Origin: Aureobasidium sp. EXF-3400
Lineage: Eukaryota; Ascomycota; Dothideomycetes; Dothideales; Saccotheciaceae
DNA: 64,000 bases
Direction of reading: 5' to 3'
NCBI GenBank assembly: GCA_024195585.1
Contig: SWBL01000019.1
Coordinates: forward strand, 124,001 to 188,000
Part shown: positions 43,921 through 55,034 of the stretch, piece after piece
How positions within the stretch are numbered: the stretch's first letter is position 1
Layout: every line of letters starts with the position of its first letter
Translations under genes and position numbers: made by a program
Notes under the pieces: model-generated
What the model was told of the DNA's origin: nothing
Database searches by the model: none
The model's input: the letters and a program-made list of their open reading frames with translations, nothing else

Positions 43921-46526
43921 TCACATAACAGTGCACTCTCTGTCCGGCTTCTCCGTCTTTCGCTTTCGGTGAAAGTGTCCTTCTTTGTCACCTCGTTCTT
44001 TCCTGACCTTGCTCCTGCCCGTACGCTCCTTCTCCGCCCTCTCAGCCATCTTGGCATCGAGGTTCTTGAGGCTCTCGACAGACGCTTCGCTACCACTGAC
44101 CGTCGGTTGCCCTTCGACTTCTTTGCCATTCTCCAAATCCTCATCCTGTTCAGCTGCTGACGCGAGGTTGGTGAGGTCGGTACGGCTCACACGACTAGTG
44201 AGTCTACTCATGTTCAGGCTGAAGCGCGATCCGCCATCTGTAGAGCCCGGCCGTGACTTTGTCTTCTTGCTGCTGACCTTGCTGCCTCTCCTAGAAGGGA
44301 TACCAAGGAAGCTGCTTCGTGACTCGTCGATGGGTGTTGATGGTATCGACATCGTGGCCTGGCTACCAGCGGCACTACCGTCATCCGCCATGCTACTACG
44401 TCGTGCATCTAGACTGGTCCTTCCGCGTATGTCAAGACTGGTTCTGTTAGAAGCCGCCGTCCAGTCCACCGTCTCAGTACCCGATAACCCGTTAGGCGAT
44501 GTCGGTGACGAAGATTCGACCAGAACCATATCGTTCTCGTCGCTGCCCATCTTCTTGAGTTTCTCGGGCGAATATTCAAGCGAATCCGAGGGATGGCGTG
44601 ACATAGCCTCGTCATAAGTTGGGGGTGCATCAGGAATGAGCTCTTCGTCGATAGGTTGGACCTGGTAAAACAGGAGATACGGGCATTCCTCCTTCAGCTT
44701 TTGGTTGATGTCGACGTAGGTAACGCGTTCTCTGGCGAGGTCATCGAATAGCATCCAGGGATCTTCTTCTTCGCTGCTCTCCGCGGTATCAGGTCGATCG
44801 GAGCGTCCATCAACGCTTGGAGCATTGGCTGCACGTCCTCGAACCAGGGAAACGTAATGACCCGAATTGACCGACACACCACGGTGACAAACAACAGATT
44901 GGAGAACAAGCTTGAAGTTGCCAACGAGCGGGCTGTGATCCTCCATCTCGTCGTCGGATACAAAGCTCGGTACAGCGATCTCCAAAGGTATGTCGATGAA
45001 ATTGTCCAGACGGCTTGCAACACCGGTATTGGAGTACTGGTATCGTTTGAGAGCGATGCCGAGCACGGGACGCTTCCTTGAAAAGTGAGCAGCGACCTGG
45101 GCATCGCTGGTCGGGACGATGTTCTCTGTGTACCAAGGAAGCAATTTGAAGAATTGCCAGGCGGGCATCAAAACCTCGGTGCGGACCGAGTTCTTACGCG
45201 GTCGTCCAGGAGTTGTTGTCACGTCGTCGGATCCCTTCTTGTCATCGGACTTCGAATCCGCCACTCGTCGCTGGCTGAAGATGCTATCGGCACGCTTTCT
45301 GTTCATTCCAGGTCTGATTTTATCGAGAGGAGACTTGATTGGTGTGCTAGGCGCAGAGGAGGGTGACTTGATTGGAGTGCTGGGATCTGGCTTGGGAGTT
45401 GCCGCCTGATCGAAGTATTCGACGGTCTCAACGTGCATAGCTCCACCTTTGTCACATGAGTTCGTCCGTCTTAGTAACTCATTTGATCTTACAGACTGGA
45501 GCGTGTTGCGTCTATCGAGATGGCGTTTGACCTCGATTCGATTGTTGAAGTAGTTCTCCAGGCAGTCTTCGAGCGTAACAACGGTGCTTCCCTCGGGTGG
45601 CTCTGTGACAACGGCAACCTCGAGTAGGCGTTCATTAACGAACTTATGGTCGTCAGCTGGGTCTTCCTTGCCTGTATGAAACAGGTCCATCTTGAGGGTG
45701 AGCAGAGGGAGCTCTAGCTGGCCGGTAATGAAGGTAAACGCCTCCGAAGTATCTTGCTGGCACAGCTCAGCCGCTGATTCCCAACCACATTCGGCGAGCG
45801 AGTCCTGCAGGTGTTTTGTCTAGGCAACGGGTTAGCGATCGCGAGAGTGCCATCTTTGAAACCCTTGAAACGTACAATGTCTCGAGTAATGAGTCTGCCA
45901 GAGCGTAACATATTGACCCACAGGCGCAATAGGCCGGCCAGTTTCTTGCGGGGTAGGTCATCGAACGAATTGTATAGCATAGCTTCGAAACTGTCGAGGC
46001 GTGCGAACATGGCAAACAGGAGAGCATCGAGGTAGCAGGTCACACCGTTGCGGTTCTCTGCTCCAAGCAACTTGGTCGAGGGATCGTACGTCTTGACCAG
46101 GCCTTCATACGTGTCTTCGAAGAGGAGCAGCAGGCGCATGGCTTCATCGCCATTGCCCGCTGAGTTTGTGGCCTGCAAGGCATAGCTGACGTTCGCCTCG
46201 TTAAAGGTTGTGATTCCGTATTTCTGCAGCCGCGCGAGGATTGCCTTGACCTGTAGTCGCATCCAGTCTTAGCAAGGGTATATGGGGTTGGCGAGTAGGA
46301 AGGGAGAGCTCACCCTCTTTTCATCCTCTTTCTCAAGCTTCTTCTTTTCTTCGGGTACGAAAAGGCCACCAAAGGCGCCTGCGTCAGGGAGGCTCTGCGA
46401 AAGAGGAATGGGCGTTAGCGTGAGTGTCGACAATGGCATAGAGGGCGCATTCGAGGGAAGAAAGGGCATAAGTACTTTTGATCGACGGTCCCGTCTGCCC
46501 AAGAAACGCTGGACGCTGCTGCTCAT
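43921..46526 (-). CDS. Ubiquitin-specific protease (USP) with C-terminal CaaX box
   Basis: Cysteine protease (C19) that removes ubiquitin. Exons 46526-46476, 46394-46314, 46250-45876 and 45819-43921 give 801 aa. The Cys box is GAENRNGVTCYLDALLFAMF, catalytic Cys about 116; this is an unusual variant of the family's GNTCY form. The QQDTSEAFTF box is completed only after splicing out GTACGT...GCCTAG at 45875-45820. The His box is GVSVNSGHYVSLVRG, His about 490. The C-terminal 200 residues are Ser/Lys-rich. The last four residues are CTVM, a CaaX motif favouring farnesylation. A possible 81-nt intron (46395-46475) is frame-neutral: GTACTT donor, CGCTAAC branch, TTTCGCAG acceptor. Membrane attachment is an inference from the CaaX. 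Confidence 0.88.
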
Positions 46527-47330
46527 GGCGAGGTCGGCAGGAGCAGGTTCGGGATCAGGCTCTGTGAAGGACTGTTGTGCCCATCAAGTGGTGCGAGGAC
46601 GAGAGGGATGGTGAAACGGGCGGCGGGGTAGAATATCTGCAGGGCTTCCCTGTGGAGGAAATATTGTTGCGCCTGGTATTTCGCGGGGAAGGTTGAACCA
46701 AGTCAGAGGTAAGAAACGGCTAAATTATCGACGAGGGGTCCAGACGTCTGATAAGGTTTGTTGAACAAGGATGACTGCAGCTCCGTCGACACACTGGCTG
46801 TCCGAGTGCACTTTGAGTCGAGCGAGGGCGAAAGAGTTGGAACAAGAGAGACGAAAGACAGCAGCAGGTTGAGGAGCGGGAGCAACGTGTATGCCTTTGC
46901 GACTCGGCGCACTCTAGCCTCTAGCCTCTAGGCAGTAGGGCAGTGACGCTGAGCGGGGGTTGGGAACCAGGGGGCTGCTATGAATGACTAGCCACGCCCT
47001 ACCCAACTCCGTAATCCGTCTCCGATGCGAAGGGTCACCCTGTCGTTGCTGTCAAAACGTGTCGATCTTGCGTCTGCAGAAGGCCCGCGCGGCTGATGTC
47101 AAGATCGGTGCTCGAAGACAAGAAGAACCTTAAAGAGAAGCAAGCATCCAAATATGCTTGTGACTGCAAGCCATCATGAAGCCAATATTAGGTAGTCTAG
47201 ATGCGAAGGATATCTACAGTCGTCCCTCATTCAAACAATTCACTACCGTCAGATCTCGAGTTACCTGCTTCTGACCCAATGAGAGCAATGAAAAATGATT
47301 TTTGCACACGGATGAATTCCTGCAATTCTA
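46527..47330. other. Tandem intergenic region with a 7-nt tandem repeat
   Basis: Upstream of the USP gene, 3' flank of PEX5. Three near-identical copies of cctctag lie near 46913-46934. No exon or RNA gene was recognised. Confidence 0.4.
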
Positions 47331-49297
47331 CTAGAAGTCAAAATGCTGCCTCATCTCATCGAGGTTCATCCCAGGACCGACGAGCTCTTGCAGATCTCTG
47401 CGTTCCATCTGGGCAAACACCCTCCTCAGAGTATCATAGAGGTTTGTGCTCTGATTTTGGGTGATCATGGCTTCCAGTTTGGCATCTGTCATGTTGTTGT
47501 CACCCACCACCTGTCTGGCCTTCTCCAGCCCCTCTTTCTCTGTGATACGGTGCATTGCCAAAGCACCGAGGAGATGCTGCGCAGCTTCTTCATAACAGCC
47601 AATGTTAATACACGATACACCTAGATTGTAGCGTGCTCTGACAAAGTTTGGTCGCATCTCCAACGCACGCGAGTAGGCATCAATAGCCTCTTCCGACCTG
47701 CCAGAGTTTGCGAGAGTGGCTCCGAGACGGTTCCAGAGAAGATGCAACTCTTCTTGTCGGTTTGTGCTGCCTTCTTCAGTTGAGGCTAGGGCAGCGCCGA
47801 AGCAGTCGACAGCCTTGTCATATTCTTCCGCGCCGTAGAAGAGGACGCCCAAGCCAACCTGAACGTCAGGATCCATTTGTTCGCCATGTGGAGATAATTG
47901 TGCAGCTTGTATGAATAAGTCTGTCACTTTTTCGTGTAGAGCATGACGGTCAGTGAAGCCTATCTCATCATCTTGTGACGAGAGGGGGGCTTTGATAAGC
48001 GAGGGGTATTTTGTAGCGACCCAGCGTTCGAGGGTTCTGTAGGCAGTGCTATCGTAGCCTTCGTTTGTGTATGATACAGCCAATCCCATAAGAGCTTCCA
48101 GATTGTTAGGATCAAGTTTTAGAGCGTGCTCGAGAGCACGGATGGCTGGCGATTCCTTTTCGTTTTGTGCTTGAGCTTGGCCGAGGGCTGTCCAAGCACC
48201 CATGTGGTCTGGATCTTTCTGCACGGCGGCCTCGAAGGCTAAGGCGGCGAGTGAGAGGTTGCCACCCTCACGCATGATTTTGACACCCTCATCGTAAGGG
48301 TTGGCTAGTTCGGTGAAGGGATTGTCATCCTCAAACATGTAGTCGCCCAGCGAAGGGTCGCGATGTGTGTTGAGGCCGTCGAAGCCGTCCCACTGATCGA
48401 AGCGGTCGTTTGCGTCGCCGAAGGTATCGTGTGTGGCAAATTCTCTGTTTTGGCTCGTCTCAGCTTGAATGCCCTGCCAAACCGACTCGAAGTCGCCAAA
48501 CAGCGTTTCACTCTGATCAACTGACCTGTCCATGGCGTTGAGCTCTGCCTCAATGGCGGCGTTTGCCTCTGCGTCTAGTTGGGCATCCTGCTGTTCTTGT
48601 GGGGCGTCCAACTCGGCGAACTGAGCTTCCCAGTCCTTGTCGTCCAGCTCGACCATGCGTTCCTTGCCCTTGGATTGTTGTTGCTGATCTTGTGGAGTAT
48701 GCATGCCGATACCGCTCATGCCCATGCCGCCCATGCCCATTCTCATGCCCATGCCGTTACCATACATGCCACCATACTGCATGGGTGACTGATATCGGGT
48801 CATGGGTGTCTGCTGGACATTACTGAGTGGGCTGGCAGTCCTCGCGGCTGACGTCTGCTGGAAGCGAGCAAATTCCTGAGGGTTGAAGGCTCCGTTGTTC
48901 TGATGGGCGAATGCAGGACCGGCCTGGTCAGACATGTGGGGTTCGAACTCGGCGGCCCAGTGGGCAGGTGCAGGGGAAGCTGCTTGGTCGAGCTCGCGAC
49001 GCATCTGGTCCATGGCAAAGGGCGAGTCTTGGAAGGCAGGGCCAAGGTGTGCGGGCTGTTGCATGAAATCGTCCATCATCTGAGTGTCTGGTCAGCACGA
49101 TGCTACAAATGCGAGTGGACTCGTGTGCCTACAGCATCTTGCGGGGCTCCCATCTGACTTCGCATGCTCTCCATGCCTCCGGGACCTCTGCCTACGAGGC
49201 GATCTCTCTGTAATGACTTGTCATCCTGTACATGCTTGGTGAACTGGCTCAGTGGGTTGCCCGCCGTCGAGCATTCTGCCCCGCCGAGGAAGGACAT
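47331..49297 (-). CDS. pex5: Pex5, peroxisomal PTS1 receptor
   Basis: Cycling receptor that binds C-terminal SKL-type signals and docks at the peroxisome membrane. Exons 49297-49133 and 49079-47331 give 637 aa; intron GTAGGC...GACACTCAG, phase 0. The start MSFLGGAEC holds the conserved N-terminal Cys that is mono-ubiquitinated for recycling. The disordered N-half has WxxxF-like motifs (DWEAQFAE, SVWQGI) for Pex14/Pex13 and a striking Met/Gly-rich stretch (about residues 140-165). From about residue 330 seven tetratricopeptide repeats follow (ALGQAQAQNEKESPAIRALE, then LGVSCINIGCYEEAAQHLLG). The C-terminus ends MRQHFDF. Length and order match filamentous fungal Pex5. Confidence 0.95.
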
Positions 49298-49709
49298 GGT
49301 GTGGTGAGTGTGGATGTGTCTGACTGCTGGCGGTGCGGCACTGGGACCGGATGAGAGTTATTGAGGAAGTTGGATAGTGAGAGAAAGGAATGAGGACGAC
49401 AGGATCAAGTTGATTGTGCAGCAACGTGACAGAACAATTCAAGGACCACTCCGTACAATGCCACTCGGCAACCAAGGCCGACCGGCCGAGGCGGCGAAGA
49501 CTGTGGGGAAACCGGGCTTGGCGGGGCCCTCAGATGCCGAGGTCGATGAGCTCGGTGCTTCTGTCTCCACATGACTGTATGAGTAACTACGCAGGCAAGA
49601 CAGAGTATGGAGAATGTACGAAGCATAGAATAATACAATATATGTCCATCAACCCGTCAACACCTCATCAACGCCGTGGCTATAGTACAGTACTTTTGGG
49701 ACGTCCACT
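49298..49709. other. Tandem intergenic region
   Basis: PEX5 promoter side and 3' flank of the RRM protein gene. No additional feature supported. Confidence 0.35.
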
Positions 49710-50824
49710 CTAGTTCTCTCTGCTGGGTGCAGTGTTGGCCGAGCGGCTGAAGTCGACACGCAACTGCCTGCCGTAGATGGCCTTCTGCTCGAGAATCTCC
49801 TTGGCCGCTTGTGCGCTGGGAATGTCGATGAAGTCGGCGTGGCAGAAACCTCTTGGCTGACCTGAGCGGCGGTCGACTGCAACTCTGACGTCCAGTACGT
49901 TGGTGATGTTGCGGAACAGGTCGTTGAGGTCTTTGTCCGACATCTGGAATGACATGTTTCCAATGAACAGAGTCTTGCTAGGCTTGTTGCTCTGAGCCTT
50001 CTTGTTGCTGTTCATAGGGTTGCGGGGCTCGCGACGCACGTGGAACTGCACTGCCATACTGCGGCCAGCCAGAGTCTTCTGGTTCAGTTCCTTCTGTGCC
50101 TTCTCTGCATCCTGGAGGGTACTGAACTCGACGAAACCGAATCTGCCAATCGACGTTAGTCTTGTTCGCCTCGTCCCTGCATTTCCACAACATACCCTCT
50201 GCTAAGACCGCGAGCATCCTCAGCCACGCGCGCATTGACGATCTCACCATATTTGGCGAACTCGCGCTCAAGGTCCTGGCTCTTGATTTCGAAGAACAAG
50301 TTGCCGACGTAAAGGATTCTGCTGGGCTTGGGATCGCTGTGTGTTCCGGCGGCGGCATTGCGAGCACTCTCGCCGAGCAGGCCTACGGCTGCATCGGTGA
50401 CATCTGATGCAGCATCCTGAACCTTCTCCTTGACCTGCTCGACGACTGAGGGCTGTTCAGAAGCATCGGCTGCTTCGGGTATCGACTTCTCTACCACGTT
50501 AGGCTCCTGCTCTGCCTGCGCTTCAGATGTGACAGCAGCCTCTTCCTTCATGGCCTTCTCGGCCTCGGTGGGCTCAGTAGGAACAGTCTCGCCAGTGGTC
50601 TTCTCCTGAGCGGGCGATGCTTCCTCGCTGGCGAATCGTCTTTGGAAAACGGGCATCTGCCATTTTTGCGATTGACGGAGTCCAGTGGGTGTCTTGGTAA
50701 TGATTGTGCGAGCCTTGAGGGGCGAGGAGACGAAGCTGCGGGCAGCGGCGCGACGGAGAACTGTTTGAAACCTGCAATTGTCAGATACGCATTGCAGTTA
50801 TGTCTGCGAGATGACTGCTCACAT
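49710..50824 (-). CDS. Mitochondrial two-RRM RNA-binding protein; start codon split by an intron
   Basis: Exons 50824-50823 (coding AT only), 50771-50196 and 50142-49710 give 336 aa. The first intron GTGAGC...TCTGACAATTGCAG (50822-50772, 51 nt, phase 2) splits the ATG as AT|G, yielding MFQTVLRRAAARSF, an Arg-rich presequence ending near RRFASEE. Without this splice the only ATG is internal at M40. An Ala/Glu-rich linker follows. RRM1 is at about 151-225 (RILYVGNLFFEI, GFVEFS) and RRM2 at about 248-325 (TLFIGNMSF, GFCHADF). The intron GTATGT...GACTAACGTCGATTGGCAG is phase 2. Likely a mitochondrial RNA-processing or stability factor; specificity unknown. Confidence 0.85.
50772..50824 (-). other. 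Start codon interrupted by a phase-2 intron
   Basis: Donor GTGAGC follows an AT at 50824-50823. The acceptor ends TTGCAG at 50772 and is followed by G at 50771, so splicing creates ATG. The branch-like CTGAC lies about 10 nt before the acceptor. The presequence downstream supports this model. Confidence 0.75.
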
Positions 50825-52987
50825 ATTTACAGAATACAGAGTGAAATGTTGATCAAACGAAAAATTGTACGGAAGTGCCTTCAGAACTGGCGCGGCGAGA
50901 AACACTGTTGCGCTCGAGCTTGGACCTCAAGATTTTCGAGAATCGAAGACACCTCGACCTGAAGCCGCAACTTCGATTTGTGAATACCGGTATTTTGCGC
51001 TGCCATTCAACTATCTATAGTTGATGCTGGCATCCGAGGGATGCGACAGAATACAAGTTTGGCTACATACACGCGGAGCAGTGTGAATATCTAACTTAAT
51101 GTGTGATACCGTCGCCCGGCGATAAAATGTCTTGCGCGTGTGCAGTGGTTTGTAGCGAGATTCAAGTCAATTTCGCTAATCTTGCAACCTCATGCTCCGT
51201 CACGATGAACAGCATATTCTTTTAGTGATAGTTCTACGTGGATGACCTTCTCGAATTCTCTGAACACTGTACGCAGTATGATCGCAGACATTACGTGGCT
51301 GCTCGTGTTTGCAATATCCAAAAACTTGCAGAACAGGGTCGCTCTGACAGCACGTGATCTTGGTCAAGCTGAAACGTCCTGCCGATATCGAGCCCTGTCG
51401 ATATTGAGCCAACCATCTGCTCTGCTCGATCTTCAACTTCCCACACCAATTGCTCTGCATGCAACATTGCATGGTGCAAGCAGTCATGCAACAACGAGTT
51501 GCATGATTACATGCCGGAACCACCTGTCGCGATGCTTCTCAATGCAAGCTTACCAATCACGCTCATGTCCCAATGAGGACCAGAAAGCTGTAAAGACCAA
51601 CTTCGCATGGGATCGCAATGAGCACCGGGCCAACCACTTTGCACCCGCACAGCCATCGACGCAAGTCGCATGCACGTCTACCAACCCCCCGGCCACTCCG
51701 CGAAACATCTGCATGCCCGCCGTCTTTAATCATCTTTGCCGAGTTAACGAGGCGCAGCGGTGAGATAAACGATCGTGAATGCCACGTGAAGATCTGTCGT
51801 TCTGCGTCATGGCCCCTTGCGCTTGACCATGCCTCGCACGGAAATGCTACCGATACAGCCGGCAGCTCGATCAACCTTCGAGAAGCGTTTCAAGCCATGA
51901 ATCTGGGTAACGCCTCTGATGTTCTCAGCCCTTGTTTCCGCGCGTGTACACTCCTAGAGGTATATCGCCATGTCGGGACTTTGCTTCCGTCCTAGGAATA
52001 AAATATCAGGCACCCACGCTAGGACGCTGGAAGACACCAAGGTACGCTCCCGCACTGCATATAACCTGATATGATCCAATAGTCCAATGGGTGTGTTCAC
52101 CTGTACTTGTGGGTTATGTGCTATTGGGCAAGTGAGAGTCGCCCACCGTGGGATACAACGTCTCGCTTGCTGCATCTCATACACATTCATGCATCCGGGT
52201 GTCGAGCTGATTGGGTTCCTCTCTTTTCTATGCTCACGTGCACCTTCATACCGTGCCTGTGCACTACACATGGCGACCGGTGAGATAACTGTTGTCTCAT
52301 CATGGGATACAATGCGCTTGTGGGAAACGAACTCGCAGGAGAGAAGCGCTTCGACACGGCTAAGCGGCAGGCGCAGGGACGCTGTATGGTGCTCGAACCG
52401 AAGCGATATTATCCATGATCCATGGTACGAAATGGGCGTACACATCGGATAAGCTGCTGATACATGCGGCCAAGCGCTTTGTGAAGATGGATCTCACCGT
52501 CGTATTTGTCGAAGCGACAAACCGTCTCTGATCCGCAGGTCTGCGTGTGTGGTTTCAGAGCGCGATGGTCGTTTTGCATCGATAAGATAGATGCCAGGTC
52601 AAAAGAAATGCAGTTGACAGTTTTTCAGATCTGTATCGCTCGACTAATACATGTTTGAAAGTTCAGCCATCTCTGACCACTCTATGCATTCCACTGGGAT
52701 AGCACACTTGAGCACATAGGGGACTGATCTCGCTTGGTCATTGTTATCTTAAGGAAATAATGATATCTCGTAAATCTCAAGTGGGTAGAGATAGTAGGCA
52801 ACGACCATCGCACGTGGAAGTCGACATTGATGGTTGGCCGGCTCGGCTGGCGTTGCTGTGGAGATCAGCCCAGCCTTCGTCATCACCTATTCAACTTTCA
52901 CTCCATGTAACACGAGCCATGCACACGCTTGCAGCTCAGTGCTAGCAAGACTACAGGACTGCAAAATTCATTATCTACAGAATTCCC
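50825..52987. other. Gene-poor region, about 2.2 kb
   Basis: No credible exon on either strand. The longest plus-strand ORF (51242-51763, 173 codons) has no domain, unusual Ala/Thr/Cys/His use and a chance-like start. No repeat, tRNA or mobile-element signature could be supported. It probably includes the 5' regions of the RRM and GRF genes. Confidence 0.5.
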
Positions 52988-54158
52988 ATGGCCTCGATAT
53001 TTAAGAAGGTGCCCAAGACTGACCTAAGAACAACATCTCCAGCCACGACCAACAGCAACAGAGGAGCCGCGGGAGGTCGCCGTAGCCTGTTTACGCGCCG
53101 ACCTGGTCGGCAGAAGCTGACAGGCTTGTTTGCAGATGGGATATGGTATTGTGATTGCGAGCCTCGTCTCCCTGCCGAACACGTCCAGGTAAAGAAAGAA
53201 AGTGCAAACAAAGGTTGCCTACCCCGCGCTCTCGTGTGTGGTCGTGAACGGCACAACTGACTTCTCAACAGGCAGATGGTTCTACACTTGCCAGAATGGA
53301 GAAGGACGAAGGTGTGGCTTCTTCATGTGGAATGAGGACGCCCATCCACGAGAGGCAGCGGCTCTCTTAAACAACTCCACCACCGAACCCAAAAGCTCAC
53401 CGGATAAGCCCTTGTCCCCTGTACACCCCTCGTCTCAGACAATGCAGTCATCTTCGACTACGACGTTAACTCTGAGCCAGCCCAACGCGGCCAAACGTCT
53501 GTTCTCAAACACTGGCCTCGACGATGCTGATGCTGATCATGATTCCTTCCCCTGGTCTCTATCGGGCCAAGAAGAGGCCGAGTTGCTTGCTGCGCCAGAA
53601 ACACCGCGCAAGGCAGTCAAGTTCGATGGTCTTGCCACACCAGCGACTAGTACTCACAGGAAACTACCATGGCTGGATCAATCTGCCCAGTCGTCTTCCA
53701 CGATTGCTGCGAAAACAACGCCCTCCAAGCCCTCTCCTCTGCCGCAACATCCCACGTCGTCAAAGTTGGTTGTCGCACAACACAATGCCTTGACACCGCA
53801 GGTCACCCCGAGTCCCTCACGCTTCCACGATCCATCAGGAGATACATCGTCGTTCCGATCCACCCTCGATCAAGACGTCTTCGCCATTCTGAGCGACTCA
53901 AGCGTTACACTACCAGCTAACTTGACAGCAAAACTTCGAGATGTCTTGACACGTCACGAGCTACGCACTCAGGGGGTCATCAAGGGACGAGAAATCACCC
54001 GTCTTGCTCTCAAGGCACGCGATGCCAAGATCACTGAGCTTCAAGCCACAATCGCAAGCCTTGAAGCAGAAAGAGACGTTGATCATGCACACATTACAAG
54101 ACTTCAATGGGAGAAAGACATGTTGGCGGGAAATCAGAACTTTGACACAGAGTTGTAA
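52988..54158 (+). CDS. GRF-type zinc-finger protein, 370 aa
   Basis: Exons 52988-53213 and 53272-54158 joined by GTTGCC...CTGACTTCTCAACAG (phase 1). This restores the GRF finger WYCDCEPRLPAEH, then KGRWFYTCQ and RRCGFFMW at about residues 53-95, a CHC2/CCCC zinc module that in known proteins binds single-stranded nucleic acid (topoisomerase III, NEIL3, APE2). The first 40 residues are basic (SLFTRRPGRQKL). A long Ser/Thr/Pro-rich disordered middle follows. The C-terminal 80 residues form a predicted coiled coil (AKITELQATIASLEAERDVD). Role probably in DNA repair or RNA binding; unassigned. Confidence 0.85.
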
Positions 54159-55034
54159 TCAAGCATCGGGCCAGTCGGGTAGGGCTGCATAGGGTGGCGT
54201 TTACCTTATACACAGATCAATCGACCATCCCCTTCTTGCTTGTAATACATGTCGTCCCGATTCTTTGTCCTGTATCCGCATTCACTGGTAATGACATATG
54301 CTGAACAATGACTATGACAGGGTTACGATGTTGTCTAGCTTACATCGATTAGTGTGAGCTCTTCAAACAACATCTGATCGGTAGAGGATACCGATAACTT
54401 GAATGCAGAAGCTTCCATGGTCCTGGGTCGGAAGAATATCATGACCGAGTCCCCGCATGAGCAAGCAGGGAAACACGCAGTCTCAAACGCCGACAGACGG
54501 GGAGCCTTCTCTACGCATAAGATCAGCTGGCGCATAGTCGAGCAAATCAAGACTCACAAAAGAAGCCACTCGGATGATCGCTGCATGCTGAAGTCTCGAG
54601 TCATTATTCGGCCGGGGAACAGGAAATTGGCCACGATGCCTTCTTGACTCCTCTTCCTTTATGCTGTACGACGCTGAGACTCAAACGTTGCCGCTTCTCG
54701 CGACTTTTGCGCAGCAACCCGATATCACAGTTCCTGCCAAGATCAGCCGCCAGCCTTTCTGTTTTCTTGACACCATCTTGGAGGGTAGCGCCTGCCGGTC
54801 ACTCCCCGAAGCCAGGTCCGGCTAAAACATGTGCTGGCACTTCGGCACCGTCCAGAACGTGGTTTCCTGAAAAGCCCCGCGAGGGGTAGCGACTACAGGC
54901 CCTCAACCTCGTGGTATAAATCTGGCTACCCGCCGTCCACTTCCCCTTTGCCTCGTCCAATATACTTTGGATGTCTGTGTTATCGGTTTGTCTTCTTCGA
55001 TCTTTATCTGGTCTTCGATTGGTCAAAGGTCAGT
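54159..55034. other. Tandem intergenic region with TATA box
   Basis: 3' flank of the GRF gene and promoter of the zinc-finger gene at 55035. See the TATA element at 54915. No additional exon. Confidence 0.4.
54915..54920 (+). promoter_or_regulatory. TATA box
   Basis: tataaa lies about 115 bases upstream of the ATG at 55035, a usual distance in filamentous fungi. Confidence 0.4.

Noticed and set aside
51242..51763. Plus-strand 173-codon ORF
   Set aside because: Unnatural composition, no domain, and no splice or promoter support.
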